Below, piece after piece: positions 52,101 through 56,626 of a stretch of 60,000 bases of DNA. The notes under the pieces are model-generated. The model saw nothing but the letters and a program-made list of their open reading frames with translations, ran no database searches and was not told where the DNA came from. This DNA comes from Bolinopsis microptera (taxonomy: Eukaryota; Ctenophora; Tentaculata; Lobata; Bolinopsidae), in contig NC_087072.1 in assembly GCF_026151205.1 (NCBI RefSeq), positions 24,767,799 through 24,827,798 of the forward strand, given 5' to 3'. The stretch's first letter is position 1. Every line of letters begins with the position of its first letter. The position numbers and the translations under genes are program-made.

Positions 52101-55100
52101 TACCCAGTCTCCGCTACGCGATACCCAGTCTCCGCTACGCGATACCCAGTCTCCGCTACGCGATACCCAGTCTCCGCTACGCGATACCCAGTCTCCGCTA
52201 CGCGATACCCAGTCTCCGCTACGCGATACCCAGTCTCCGCTACGCGATACCCAGTCTCCGCTACACGATACCCAGTCTCCGCTACGCGATACCCAGTCTC
52301 CGCTACGCGATACCCAGTCTCGCTACACGATACCCAGTCTCCGCTACACGATACCCAGTCCCTCCGCTACACGATACCCCAGTCTCCGCTACGCCGATAC
52401 CAGTCGCCGCTACGCGCTTACCAGTCTCCGCTACACGATACTCAGTCTCCGCTACGCGATTACCCAGTCTCCGCCTACACGATACCAGTCTCCGCTACGC
52501 GTACCCAGTCTCCGCTACGCGATACCAGTCTCCGCTACGCGATACCCAGTCTCCGCTACGCGATACCCAGTCTCCGCTACGCGATACCCAGTCTCCGCTA
52601 CGCGATACCCAGTCTCCGCTACACGATCTAATAAAATAATGGAGTAATAGCTGCTGATCACTCGTAATAACAGAGCACACCCGCGTGTGGCAAACACGAT
52701 CACAAAATATGTACACTAATTAGATATGGATCCACGGGTGTTCTTCCTAGTCCGTCACCTCTCATTTCCAAGCTGGTCACGTGATCAAAACACGTGACGG
52801 AGATGTGCAAACCAGGTAAATAGTGTAAGGAATTTTACCTCATCAATTATCTTACTTGATCTGAAATGTGGTTACAATAGATGGGTAGTGCAGAATAGAG
52901 GAGAGAAATTATAGCTGCTGAAAAGTAAAGACATGTGATAGGTGAGTAAAGAAGAAGTTCTGTCCTGAGAGTGTAAGAGAAAGAAGTAGAATTAGATTTA
53001 AATTAAGTTTGTACGTTGGTTCCAAAGCGTTGGTTCCAAATCAAAATATTATTGCGATTAGATATAGGGTGAGAGGTCAACATGAAGTGTATCAGACAAC
53101 GAACTTTACTTAATACTATTTGTAGGTACACAGAATCAAGATTATTCTAGCATTTACATTAATAAATCACATTTCACTTTAACAAGAGGTGCATATCTTC
53201 AGTCCTAAAAACATAAGTTAATTAAGTTAGCTCGGTTAGCTGATGTACTTAATTTTATTATCACAGTGCACACAGTTTAATGATTGATCAGTGATCTGGA
53301 GCTTCTGAAAATTCTTAGTCTCGGTATTTTCGTGCAAATTCCAAGTTATTTCTGAATTTCTTTTTCTTGCAGATAAAATGTGACGATAGATATTAGAGGT
53401 TTACTTATCAACTCTATTTTACTCATAGATCAGACGTGCGTTCTCACACGCACTTTCAAATAACAACCACTTTTTAAACCATACACTTAATCACAAATCA
53501 ACACCGCTTCCACCAATAATAAAGCGCAAATAACAAGTTTATCAGCACTTTACCAGGCTGAGTTTACAACGCCGGTTCCACCAATAATAAAGCGCAAATA
53601 ACAAGTTTATCAGCACTTTACCAGGCTGAGTTTACAACGCCGGTTCCACCAATAATAAAGCGCAAATAACAAGTTTATCAGCACTTTACCAGGCTGAGTT
53701 TACAACGCCGGTTCCACCAATAATAAAGCGCAAATAACAAGTTTATCAGCACTTTATCAGCACTTTATCAGCACTTTATCAGGCTGAGTTTACAACGCCG
53801 GTTCCACCAATAATAAAGCGCAAATAACAAGTTTATCAGCACTTTACCAGGCTGAGTTTACAACGCCGGTTCCACCAATAATAAAGCGCAAATAACAAGT
53901 TTATCAGCACTTTACCAGGCTGAGTTTACAACGCCGGTTCCACCAATAATAAAGCGCAAATAACAAGTTTATCAGCACTTTACCAGGCTTAATAAAGCGC
54001 AAATAACAAGTTTATCAGCACTTTATCAGCACTTTACCAGGCTGAGTTTACAAAAGATAGACTAGACTTTCACCTGATCAAGAGCAAACACACATAAAAC
54101 AGTACACAACAGTTTGCACAACAACCCAGGGAAACGACGCTCACTTGATCAAATCGACAGTCAAATTAGGTTACTCAGAAAATAGTTAACTACCAATCCG
54201 TTTCTAACATAAACATTCTCAATTATTATCCAACACAAAATTGAATATTCAGTCCCTAAGAGAGAGGGAGTGAACAGGCCCTTTAGTGTTCAACATATTA
54301 TCAAACTCTCGATACACAATCAAAACAAACGGAGGACAGATCATTGTGTCCACAATATACAGACTGTAGTGTTTGTATAACAATAGCACACACGGTACAC
54401 AGCTAATGACAGAGAAGAGCTTTATCTGAAGCTCCAGCTTGCTACATATTATGTTAGTTAGTTAACCAGAATTAGAGTAGTGTAGCAAATTTATTTAACT
54501 GCCGTGAAAGGCACGTTCTGCGAGGCAGACACGTGCGGCGCCGCCGGTAGCGTAGCAACAGTAACGTGCAGCGCCGCCGGTAGCGTAGCAACAGTAACGT
54601 GCAGCGCCGCCGGTAGCGTAGCAACAGTAACAGTGGGACAAAAAATCGATACCGCGATTTTTAACAGACTATACATAAGGCTATACATAAAATTTGTCGC
54701 AAATAATGGGAAAAATCCGCACATGCCGCGATTTCATTTTGTCCCTGATAACAGTGGGACACTATAACAATACGATAAAAGACTGAACTTATACATACAG
54801 TTTTCAATGTCAATATCACGTTGATCATTAATAAATCTCAATAGTTGCATTAAATTGTGTATAGTGTTCCAATGAAAAAGTTAAACAATATAGACGGCAC
54901 AATCAGTGAGGCTTAACAAACAGCACATGTTAGCAGACTAGTTAAAACATTTAATACCATGAGCTCCTATTTAAACCCTCAACTTCACCAACGTGATTGA
55001 TTACAATGAACAATCAGGATAAAGCGGGTGCGGGAGTTAATTCACCATCTTTCAGCAGAATGATGTTCACACCACGTATGTGGTATTATTAAGAAACTGT

Positions 55101-56626
55101 TTACACCATTAAAATATTCAAAACCCCTAAAAGAAATCAAGTGGTGATCAGTACAGATCAATATTTACAGAACACGTATGTGGTATAGACAGATAAATAG
55201 CGGTTGCTGCTGCTTTATACAGGGTACATAGTATGCGATCTTACCACGACATGGGAGGGTGGAACAAAACGGGTTAGAGGTTTAATCTCATCTTAGAGAG
55301 CCCTCTCCTGCTGTGAGAAAAACTAGATTTTAGGAAACTAGATTTTAGGAAACTAGATTTTAGGAAACTAGATTTTAGGAAACTAGATTTTAGGAAACTA
55401 GATTTTAGGGATTGTCAACTTGAACTTGTTGCAGAAGATTAACTCGGAAGCAATACCACAAAATTAAACTGTGGTACTGGTAATACTATGTAATCTCTTC
55501 CGCATAATGTGGTGTGTTCTAGAAGCATAAACGTTTTCTAGAAGCAATAGCTTGTCAGCTTGATTTCTACAATTATTCAAAGATATAAGAGTTTCAATAA
55601 CAACTGTCAGTAAAATATAACTCCGTAATAAAAACAATTCCTCGCTAAAAACAAGTTAAATAATAAATAAAGAACATTACCTGAGGGTTTTGTTGACAGA
55701 AAGTGACTGGGCAAGTACCCTAGCTCCTGAGTTAAGGGTGGCGTTACCACTCATATCCAACTCTCTTAGTTTCTTGTTGTATGCTAGACATCCTGAAGAG
55801 AGAGAGAGGTTACTAACTTTGAATACTTTGGAGAGATTCGTAGATTCCTCTACTGGGTCATCGAATAGTTCTACCGCCCTTAAGTTATGTTTGTCTAATG
55901 ATGGACTTACTAAATTAAATAAGTAAACAGAAGGAAAGCGCCGCTTATTCACGTAAGTGGATATGAAATGTGCCGGGAATTCCTTAAAATCTCAATCTTC
56001 TTATATTTATTTTTATTTTGGAATAGGTTCAATAAGAACATGACAATATCTGATAAACTGTGTCACCTTGTAATTGTGTCATTTGTTATTTTGTTATCCT
56101 TAACAAAATAACAAATGGGGGGGGGGGGGGGGGGGGGGGGGGTGGGGCTCTGTAACTGACCTATAAAAGGGTTGAGTTCTGATTTCAACTTCAAGTTAGA
56201 GATATTGAGACTTTGTATTGTGTTCTCCTTGTCCTCCACTAATGATATCAGTGTCTTCACAAAGAATCTCTTATCTCTGAAACGATTTAATAAAGATTCT
56301 ATTTTAGATGATAGTTGGTACAGTGATATCGTGAAATCGGAGTAAGAAATTTTACACTGACTGATCCGTGCAAACTTAAGTCTAAAACTAAGAATATGAT
56401 AATCAGCAACACATAAACTTTAATTACCCACCGTTGAAACTTACTTGAGTTTGTTTAACTTGAAGTTGTCACTGATATCGAGGTGTTTGACCCCCTTGTA
56501 ACCATGTAGAGCAGTGAGCAGCGTGCTCAACTCTCCCTCACCCTCGTTACTGCTCAGTATCAAGCTTGTCACATTGGTAAGAGAGGGGAGCAGTGATGCT
56601 AGCAGTCTGATTCCGCTTATTCCTAG
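15612..56626 (-). CDS. CARMIL-like capping-protein regulator (LRR, helical domain, CPI motif, Pro-rich tail), 5' end missing
   Basis: Twenty-one exons (listed separately) join without a phase break into about 933 codons ending in TGA at 15612-15614. Order: leucine-rich repeats (about residues 1-160), a C-cap ending in an NTTLQSL stretch, a helical region (about 190-415), acidic and KP-rich repeats (about 510-685), a CPI motif LTSVTKTRVRGPKKKHRPTK (about 714), two copies of a Gly/Met-rich plus NELxxKLxxR block, and a basic Pro-rich tail ending SWGKQS. CARMIL proteins bind CapZ through the CPI motif, weaken barbed-end capping and act at the leading-edge membrane; family members have PH, LRR, dimerising helical, capping-binding and Pro-rich parts in this order and are about 1,300 residues. 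The PH domain and first LRRs are not seen; the first exon starts in phase 0, so more exons must lie upstream. Assignment rests on motif order, not alignment. Confidence 0.75.
16310..16406 (-). CDS. CARMIL-like exon 20 (basic Pro-rich)
   Basis: 97 nt, phase 2 to phase 0; acceptor CTTTTCAG, donor GTAAGT. Reads KPKGGLNIFPKPDANRPRSP then GSLGSGSRKTP. The intron before it carries the broken LINE ORF1. Confidence 0.8.
16941..17858 (-). pseudogene. LINE ORF1 protein, one nonsense codon
   Basis: One minus-strand frame runs from ATG 17858 to TGA 16941, broken only by TAA at 17295-17297. The first part has a coiled-coil (EALADKEKMVRLQDQLLVQK) and ends EEDRSKNLIVFGLK. After the stop, EEIGEKPHFEATRVGWKRP, RPVKITVPSS and PDRSSEERAARKNVVTDLKK follow the RRM/C-terminal layout of LINE ORF1 nucleic-acid-binding proteins. 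No reverse transcriptase follows. It lies in the intron between CARMIL exons 19 and 20, in the same orientation. It may be a truncated element or a retrocopy. Confidence 0.7.
18071..18269 (-). CDS. CARMIL-like exon 19 (second GM / NELxxKL block)
   Basis: 199 nt, phase 1 to phase 2; acceptor TTTCCAG, donor GTTAGT. Reads ETPEKSPAPKKAPYRPPGAR, then MPGMGFGMGGGIGNELAGKL and KSRNK. Clearly a duplicate of the exon 18 block. Confidence 0.8.
18420..18493. mobile_element. half-palindrome MITE at the exon 18 splice donor
   Basis: 74 bp equal to one arm of the 14.5-kb foldback MITE. It is flanked by an exact 11-bp repeat AACAATCCTAC (18409-18419 and 18494-18504), best read as a target duplication. On the minus strand that repeat is GTAGGATTGTT, the donor of exon 18. 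Confidence 0.7.
18505..18638 (-). CDS. CARMIL-like exon 18 (first GM / NELxxKL block)
   Basis: 134 nt, phase 2 to phase 1; acceptor ATTGCAG, donor GTAGG. Reads TYGKPMGMMGMGMGAMNSEL then MNKLGGRKKPTTPEP. CARMIL1 tails carry a similar short Gly-then-LLAEMKAK helix. A half MITE (18420-18493) sits directly on the donor. Confidence 0.75.
18752..19008 (-). CDS. CARMIL-like exon 17 (CPI motif)
   Basis: 257 nt, phase 0 to phase 2; acceptor TTTATGCAG, donor GTAAGT. LTSVTKTRVRGPKKKHRPTK at 18871-18930 fits the capping-protein interaction consensus (LxxxTxxRxRxP...KxRPTR-like) shared by CARMIL, CD2AP/CIN85, CapZIP and FAM21. Ends in a Pro/Glu stretch and KPKPKK. Confidence 0.85.
19606..20105 (-). CDS. 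CARMIL-like exon 16 (KP and acidic repeats)
   Basis: 500 nt, phase 1 to phase 0; acceptor CACTCAG, donor GTGAG. Begins IKSGVSLSIEVEITPIPEEK, then about nine VVEKPA/VVVEKP repeats of 18 bp (about 19880-20050), followed by EKEAEPEKEAEP acidic repeats. Low-complexity and probably disordered; the repeat is an in-frame minisatellite inside the CDS. Confidence 0.8.
20224..20286 (-). CDS. CARMIL-like exon 15
   Basis: 63 nt, phase 1 to phase 1; acceptor GATACAG, donor GTAATG. Reads KLELESDRSVVLVNSALPVG. The pyrimidine tract is weak. Alternatively an ATG at 20300-20302, in the same frame, starts MKKDTELELESD and would make this a first exon of a tail-only isoform. Confidence 0.55.
20838..21008 (-). 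CDS. CARMIL-like exon 14 (Ser/Pro-rich)
   Basis: 171 nt, phase 1 to phase 1; acceptor GTTTCAG, donor GTGAGT. Reads VRNDPPTPRSASVSSINKPK, then PSVPAKPSKRKSVADSIVSS, a disordered basic/Ser-rich segment with RKSV and TPR-type phosphorylation sites. Confidence 0.75.
21192..21270 (-). CDS. CARMIL-like exon 13 (acidic/basic linker)
   Basis: 79 nt, phase 0 to phase 1; acceptor TTTTCAG. Reads ENEQEEEIDESIKQRRFTYT then EKRKEI. The donor GTTAAC is weak, so this boundary is the least certain of the tail. Confidence 0.65.
21687..21855 (+). pseudogene. possible decayed coiled-coil exon
   Basis: A plus-strand segment between a good acceptor (TTTTCTACTTTCAG) and donor (GTAAGTG) reads GIIVEKLQDMNEILRNKYKL EQEAAESTVVQ, a TAG, then KQEVEERQSTVRF. 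Heptad-like charged sequence with one stop. It could be a captured or decayed exon; family not recognised. Confidence 0.3.
22129..22234. repeat. 60-bp direct repeat, nearly two copies
   Basis: GCTGGAGATACGACAGAG...CAGTATTACGACACTAAG repeated with a period of exactly 60 bp. Confidence 0.85.
23607..23648. promoter_or_regulatory. triple CRE cluster
   Basis: Three perfect TGACGTCA palindromes at 23607-23614, 23628-23635 and 23641-23648, in an intron of the CARMIL-like gene. This is the consensus for CREB/ATF bZIP dimers. Function is inferred from the motif only. Confidence 0.5.
24226..24321. repeat. 32-bp tandem repeat, three copies
   Basis: Unit CAGTGATATTACACATATTA plus CATGCTCCATTT. Confidence 0.9.
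24834..24976. promoter_or_regulatory. CCAAT cluster with flanking TATA elements
   Basis: CCAATCA at 24922, 24942 and 24972, spaced 20 and 30 bp. A minus-strand TATATAAG lies at 24834-24841, about 85-140 bp away, and a plus-strand TTATATAG near 25048. A CACGTG-like GTCACGTGATT is at about 24886. This fits a (possibly two-way) promoter within a CARMIL intron. Confidence 0.35.
25630..25695 (-). CDS. CARMIL-like exon 12 (start of the shared tail)
   Basis: 66 nt, symmetric phase 0; acceptor CCTGAAATTT side reads TTTCAG, donor GTAAGT. Reads VEELNSKKGSTSTEPKDADK. It can receive exon 11 or the transmembrane exon at 26088-26243 without a frame change. Confidence 0.75.
26088..26243 (-). CDS. symmetric exon encoding a transmembrane segment
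   Basis: 156 nt, phase 0 on both sides; acceptor TTTATAATTAG, donor GTAATTT. Encodes 52 residues: TPWEIVLDSSFGLFAAAVML, then a Trp/Tyr-rich turn (DWSVWDYGYE), a hydrophobic stretch CVVVTTFVFIY and KYYKNRKK, a positive stop-transfer tail. It is GC-richer than the flanks. It fits in frame between exons 11 and 12, after the mucin-like exon, or after a mini exon at 26929-26943. Positive-inside rule would place the CPI tail in the cytosol. No family recognised; the TM stretch is short. Confidence 0.45.
26929..26943 (-). CDS. possible mini first exon (MLCAP)
   Basis: ATG TTG TGT GCG CCG followed by a perfect GTAAGT donor in phase 0. Spliced to the 26243 acceptor it would read MLCAPTPWEIVLDS, a membrane-anchored short form. 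Five codons alone are weak evidence. Confidence 0.25.
27090..27862. repeat. 15-bp GGGTAGGGGGTAACA minisatellite, about 50 copies
   Basis: Variants alternate AGGAGTAACAGGGCA, AGGAGTGGCAGGGTA and GGGGGTAACAGGGTA. The minus strand is open in all three frames (PCYPLPCHS and similar), a product of the period. Confidence 0.95.
27891..29453 (-). CDS. mucin-like Pro/Thr/Ser-repeat open exon, possible alternative first exon
   Basis: An open frame of 521 codons starts at ATG 29453 (an in-frame TAA lies 9 nt upstream) and ends with AAG before GTTAGT, a usable phase-0 donor. The N-terminal 95 residues are of normal complexity (MFCLNCKRWLGSAVGWFGFR, then Ser/Asn-rich), followed by about 22 copies of an 18-residue TSTPPNSPTPPPTSSPTV-type unit. 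The next phase-0 acceptor, at 26243, encodes a transmembrane segment, so the pair would give a mucin-like ectodomain, one membrane span and the CPI tail. There is no strong signal peptide. Because the unit is 54 bp, the array is open in several frames on both strands, so openness is weak evidence. A compensated frameshift lies inside. It may be only an intronic minisatellite. Confidence 0.35.
27935..29190. repeat. 54-bp G-rich minisatellite, about 23 copies
   Basis: Unit contains GGTTGGGCTGTTAGGTGGAG and GGAGGTGATAGTTGGAGAGG. Minus-strand reading gives the Pro/Thr/Ser 18-residue unit. Indels near 28470 and 28685 shift frame within the array. Confidence 0.95.
29454..33335. other. intron of the CARMIL-like gene, nothing further assigned
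   Basis: Short frames only. A possible minus-strand segment RQLIARFESQENETVKPK before GTGGG near 30317-30370 could be a small exon, but it lacks a good acceptor and was not called. Confidence 0.4.
33336..33420 (-). CDS. CARMIL-like exon 11 (end of helical domain)
   Basis: 85 nt, phase 2 to phase 0; acceptor CTGCAG, donor GTAAG. Reads KCMLQAETKITTLIVDSMVT then RLNELAKH, resembling the IVDxxxxxL helix near the end of the CARMIL helical domain. Joined to the 25.7-kb exon it makes a continuous heptad run (RLNELAKH-VEELNSKK). The intron after it is 7.6 kb and holds the mucin-like and transmembrane exons. Confidence 0.75.
34854..35027 (+). promoter_or_regulatory. E-box cluster upstream of the bHLH gene
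   Basis: Palindromic CACGTG at 34854-34859, 34875-34880 (both inside a 21-bp direct repeat GATGCAGGGTCACGTGGTAC) and 35022-35027, with CAGCTG at 34919-34924. They lie 230-410 bp before the ATG. Promoter role and autoregulation are inference. Confidence 0.4.
35261..35681 (+). CDS. bHLH gene exon 1
   Basis: 421 nt, leaves in phase 1 (G|GTGAGT). Encodes MQSSLSPNSENTPLFSNRGV, a Pro/Asn-rich repeat region and APAVLNNSLCEVPTPGFNSP. Confidence 0.8.
35261..36872 (+). CDS. bHLH transcription factor, group A type, four exons
   Basis: Exons 35261-35681, 35835-35982, 36266-36401 and 36720-36872 join in phase to 285 residues. The first 165 residues are Pro/Asn/Ser-rich with a 14-residue HPGNLGNIPNIPSN-type repeat. 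The basic region and helix 1 are DKRLVVNARQRSRVQNMNEA FRTLKEKVP (about 198-225), the loop GLDDEDKNFSK, and helix 2 LEVLQCTISYLQHLYKVLG. The tail is basic (KKRGAKRSRAGECADPY). Group A bHLH factors bind CANNTG as heterodimers with E proteins in the nucleus. The usual NxRERxRV is NARQRSRV here: the Glu that contacts the E-box CA is Gln. Subfamily not resolved. It lies head-on to the CARMIL-like gene, inside its intron 10. The start is the first ATG of the open frame; an untranslated 5' exon is possible, since TTCAG lies 5 nt before it. Confidence 0.85.
35335..35560. repeat. in-frame repeat inside bHLH exon 1
   Basis: 42-bp unit (CATCCTGGTAACCTTGGTAA plus CATTCCAAATATACCGTCTAAC), about four copies, coding for a 14-residue Asn/Pro repeat. 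Confidence 0.85.
35835..35982 (+). CDS. bHLH gene exon 2
   Basis: 148 nt, phase 1 to phase 2; acceptor TTTTACAG, donor GTAAC. Reads LQHFSFSPGNVENMPPPLSY, then PDKRLVVNARQR, the first half of the basic region. Confidence 0.85.
36018..36167. mobile_element. hAT-type MITE in bHLH intron 2
   Basis: 150 bp with inverted ends CAGGGACAAAAGGA / TCCTTTTGTCCCTG. Flanks GCTTCAAT (36010-36017) and GCTTCAGT (36168-36175) are an 8-bp target duplication with one mismatch. Inner sequence is rich in TCGCGATTTTT. Confidence 0.75.
36266..36401 (+). CDS. bHLH gene exon 3
   Basis: 136 nt, phase 2 to phase 0; acceptor TTTATTTGCAG, donor GTGAG. Holds helix 1, the loop and helix 2 through HLYK. Confidence 0.9.
36720..36872 (+). 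CDS. bHLH gene exon 4
   Basis: 153 nt ending TGA; acceptor ATCTCCAG. Completes helix 2 (VLGIDRSQYGKTPQVKERVD) and ends in a basic tail. Confidence 0.85.
   Translation: MLGIDRSQYGKTPQVKERVDQLEKRFVVHGGDIKKRGAKRSRAGECADPY
37138..37143 (+). terminator. polyadenylation signal of the bHLH gene
   Basis: AATAAA 266 nt after the TGA stop, followed by GT/T-rich sequence (ATGGTTTGCATTTCGTT). Confidence 0.5.
38040..38300. repeat. 29-bp tandem repeat, about eight copies
   Basis: Unit GGAGGATTAATTAAAGAGGC plus AATAATAAA. It ends against the donor of CARMIL exon 10. Confidence 0.9.
38301..38391 (-). CDS. CARMIL-like exon 10 (helical)
   Basis: 91 nt, phase 1 to phase 2; acceptor GTTTCAG, donor GTGAGT. 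Reads YCEDTCRISEDSVYGSLSKT then FQHELTLIIG. A 29-bp tandem array ends immediately beyond its donor. Confidence 0.8.
39248..39350 (-). CDS. CARMIL-like exon 9 (helical)
   Basis: 103 nt, phase 0 to phase 1; acceptor CCTTGCAG, donor GTAAGT. Reads VNKELALLSSMYQTTVEKTV then PKLMLNEDSRNKSQ. Confidence 0.8.
39583..39690 (-). CDS. CARMIL-like exon 8 (helical)
   Basis: 108 nt, symmetric phase 0; acceptor CTTGACAG, donor GTAAGG. Reads LMHMLHDKADSQRTKIYAGA, then VYRETAKNVSNI. Confidence 0.8.
40045..40173 (-). CDS. CARMIL-like exon 7 (helical)
   Basis: 129 nt, symmetric phase 0; acceptor TTTCAG. Reads QLDKAVVNLYDNLTKAQGRK, then EAFIRKKKEGLDLLKEAEKC, a charged helix with heptad-like leucines. Confidence 0.8.
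41998..42980. repeat. 20-bp minisatellite, about 49 copies
   Basis: Unit TAACAGCTCCACAACCCAAA, with CCCTAA and CCAAAA variants interspersed. The minus strand has no stops, giving hydrophobic pseudo-frames. Confidence 0.95.
43683..44523. repeat. 19-bp minisatellite, about 44 copies
   Basis: Unit CCTAGAACAAGAGTCAGTA, very homogeneous, with scattered CCTCGAAC and AGGGTC variants. Confidence 0.95.
46095..46131. repeat. (TAC)n microsatellite
   Basis: About eleven TAC triplets after a doubled AGGTTACTCATAACA. Confidence 0.9.
48366..48464 (-). CDS. CARMIL-like exon 6 (linker to helical domain)
   Basis: 99 nt, symmetric phase 0; acceptor TTTGCAG, donor GTAAG. Reads MTSVVEKNNSPDIAGGDLLL then HQQYFILNSSENL. 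It is also the first phase-0 acceptor downstream of the 330-residue open exon at 49856-50845, so it may be a common entry exon. Confidence 0.65.
49367..49606 (+). pseudogene. LINE 3' end fragment
   Basis: Reads MPETKFPNFLLDWKPNYGKR, SRGRPRNGWMACVLEDAANF and, after an in-frame TGA at 49548, WNLLRRTRDV. The LxWxPxxGKRxxGRPxxxW pattern is common at the C terminus of non-LTR reverse transcriptase polyproteins. Only this tail is present. Confidence 0.5.
49832..49841 (-). terminator. polyadenylation signal after the 332-codon ORF
   Basis: AATAAATAAA, two overlapping AATAAA hexamers, 6-15 bp past the TAA stop at 49847. This would give a very short 3' UTR and favours the intronless-gene reading. Confidence 0.4.
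49847..50845 (-). CDS. 332-codon Ser/acidic ORF in a CARMIL intron; nested gene or alternative first exon
   Basis: ATG at 50845, stop TAA at 49847-49849; an in-frame TAG lies about 65 nt upstream. The protein is Ser/Asp/Glu-rich, with a helix near 25-40 (ESVNEIRDMLTEILSMTRSN), a small Cys cluster near 225-240 (CGDGLCLNNHFCCSR) and a basic helical end (DVSWMVGKVERLLKSDRVIS). No family recognised. Two readings fit. First, an intronless gene with AATAAATAAA only 6-15 bp past the stop. Second, the last codons lie on a perfect donor, AAC|GTAAGT, in phase 0, so 330 residues could splice to the exon at 48464. It is on the same strand as the host gene and lies between its exons 5 and 6. That it is coding is likely; which reading is right is open. 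Confidence 0.65.
   Translation of the reverse strand: MSESHSVRSSSGGSHGRIQDSTLLESVNEIRDMLTEILSMTRSNSVVSSYPPSSTQGSELHDDLITVFAEEVTTLSLDDLRNTIPPSRYISTSLDGVSTSLDIHVVGSEVAPSYAYQYSLDGYPASAPDILTSDMTGDDPRRGSNLKERETEDHAKDQLLDSGRITTHHEGSFLAPESDHNCVYKLEFSDLESLSNVSDHETAGEAIDFFISGTEDDICGDGLCLNNHFCCSRYVNPRYAVNSLSYMDSHSEEEFLTAPASLFGSRDSLITAYPVKSYLSDVKTSKRERDVSWMVGKVERLLKSDRVISGNVKHIRNCLNQLTEPSDHPNVS
51587..51674 (-). CDS. CARMIL-like exon 5 (last LRR / C-cap)
   Basis: 88 nt, phase 2 to phase 0; acceptor TTCCACAG, donor GTTAGT. Reads LNTTLQSLVYPYQDI then NEIASCINK. In CARMIL proteins an NxTLxxxPxPxxD segment closes the LRR fold and leads into the helical domain, which this resembles. Confidence 0.7.
51850..51918 (-). 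CDS. CARMIL-like exon 4 (LRR)
   Basis: 69 nt, phase 2 to phase 2; acceptor TTTTAG, donor GTGAGT. Continues NKTLR into KIALDNNQISLQGFKDLAAA, an LRR of the LDNNxIxxxGF type. The 3.7-kb intron before it holds several arrays. Confidence 0.8.
52057..52627. repeat. 21-bp minisatellite, about 27 copies
   Basis: Unit CGATACCCAGTCTCCGCTACG. Copies at about 52315-52510 carry many single-base indels; those on either side are almost perfect. Confidence 0.95.
53505..54050. repeat. 68-bp tandem repeat, about eight copies
   Basis: Unit CCGGTTCCACCAATAATAAA through AGGCTGAGTTTACAACG, with inner 11-bp CAGCACTTTAT expansions in two copies. Confidence 0.95.
54523..54630. repeat. 33-bp CpG-rich tandem repeat, three copies
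   Basis: Unit CAGCGCCGCCGGTAGCGTAG plus CAACAGTAACGTG. It abuts the MITE at 54631. Confidence 0.9.
54631..54747. mobile_element. second copy of the CAGGGACAAAA MITE, inverted
   Basis: Ends CAGTGGGACAAAA and TTTTGTCCCTG; the inner ATACCGCGATTTTTAACAGA and AAATTTGTCGCAAATAATGG match the complement of the 36018-36167 copy. Shorter, with no clear target duplication. Confidence 0.6.
55322..55408. repeat. 15-bp AAACTAGATTTTAGG repeat, six copies
   Basis: Nearly identical copies in the intron between CARMIL exons 3 and 4. Confidence 0.95.
55681..55792 (-). CDS. CARMIL-like exon 3 (LRR)
   Basis: 112 nt, phase 1 to phase 2; strong pyrimidine tract CTCTCTCTCTTCAG and donor GTAATG. Reads YNKKLRELDMSGNATLNSGA, a canonical LRR with the LDxSGN signature, then RVLAQSLSVNKTLR. 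Confidence 0.85.
56081..56147. repeat. perfect hairpin followed by a poly-G run
   Basis: ATTTGTTATTTTGTTA, loop TCCT and TAACAAAATAACAAAT form a 16-bp perfect stem (56081-56116). It is followed at once by 26 G, a T and 4 G (56117-56147). It ends 13 bp short of the exon at 56161. Confidence 0.9.
56161..56276 (-). CDS. CARMIL-like exon 2 (LRR)
   Basis: 116 nt, phase 2 to phase 1; acceptor TTTCAG, donor GTCAGT. Contains VKTLISLVEDKENTIQSLNI, a repeat helix followed by the next LxxLxI strand. The 26-base poly-G run begins 19 bp beyond its donor. Confidence 0.7.
56445..56626 (-). CDS. CARMIL-like exon 1 of those visible (LRR)
   Basis: 182 nt, enters in phase 0 and leaves in phase 2. The acceptor ends CCAG and the donor is GTAAGT. 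Reads LGISGIRLLASLL, then LTNVTSLILSSN and GVKHLDISDN, two LxxLxLxxN leucine-rich repeat cores. Confidence 0.75.

Larger units (their letters stand above)
51919..55680. other. CARMIL intron between exons 3 and 4
   Basis: Dominated by the 21-bp, 68-bp, 33-bp and 15-bp arrays and one MITE; no gene seen in the rest. Confidence 0.5.
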
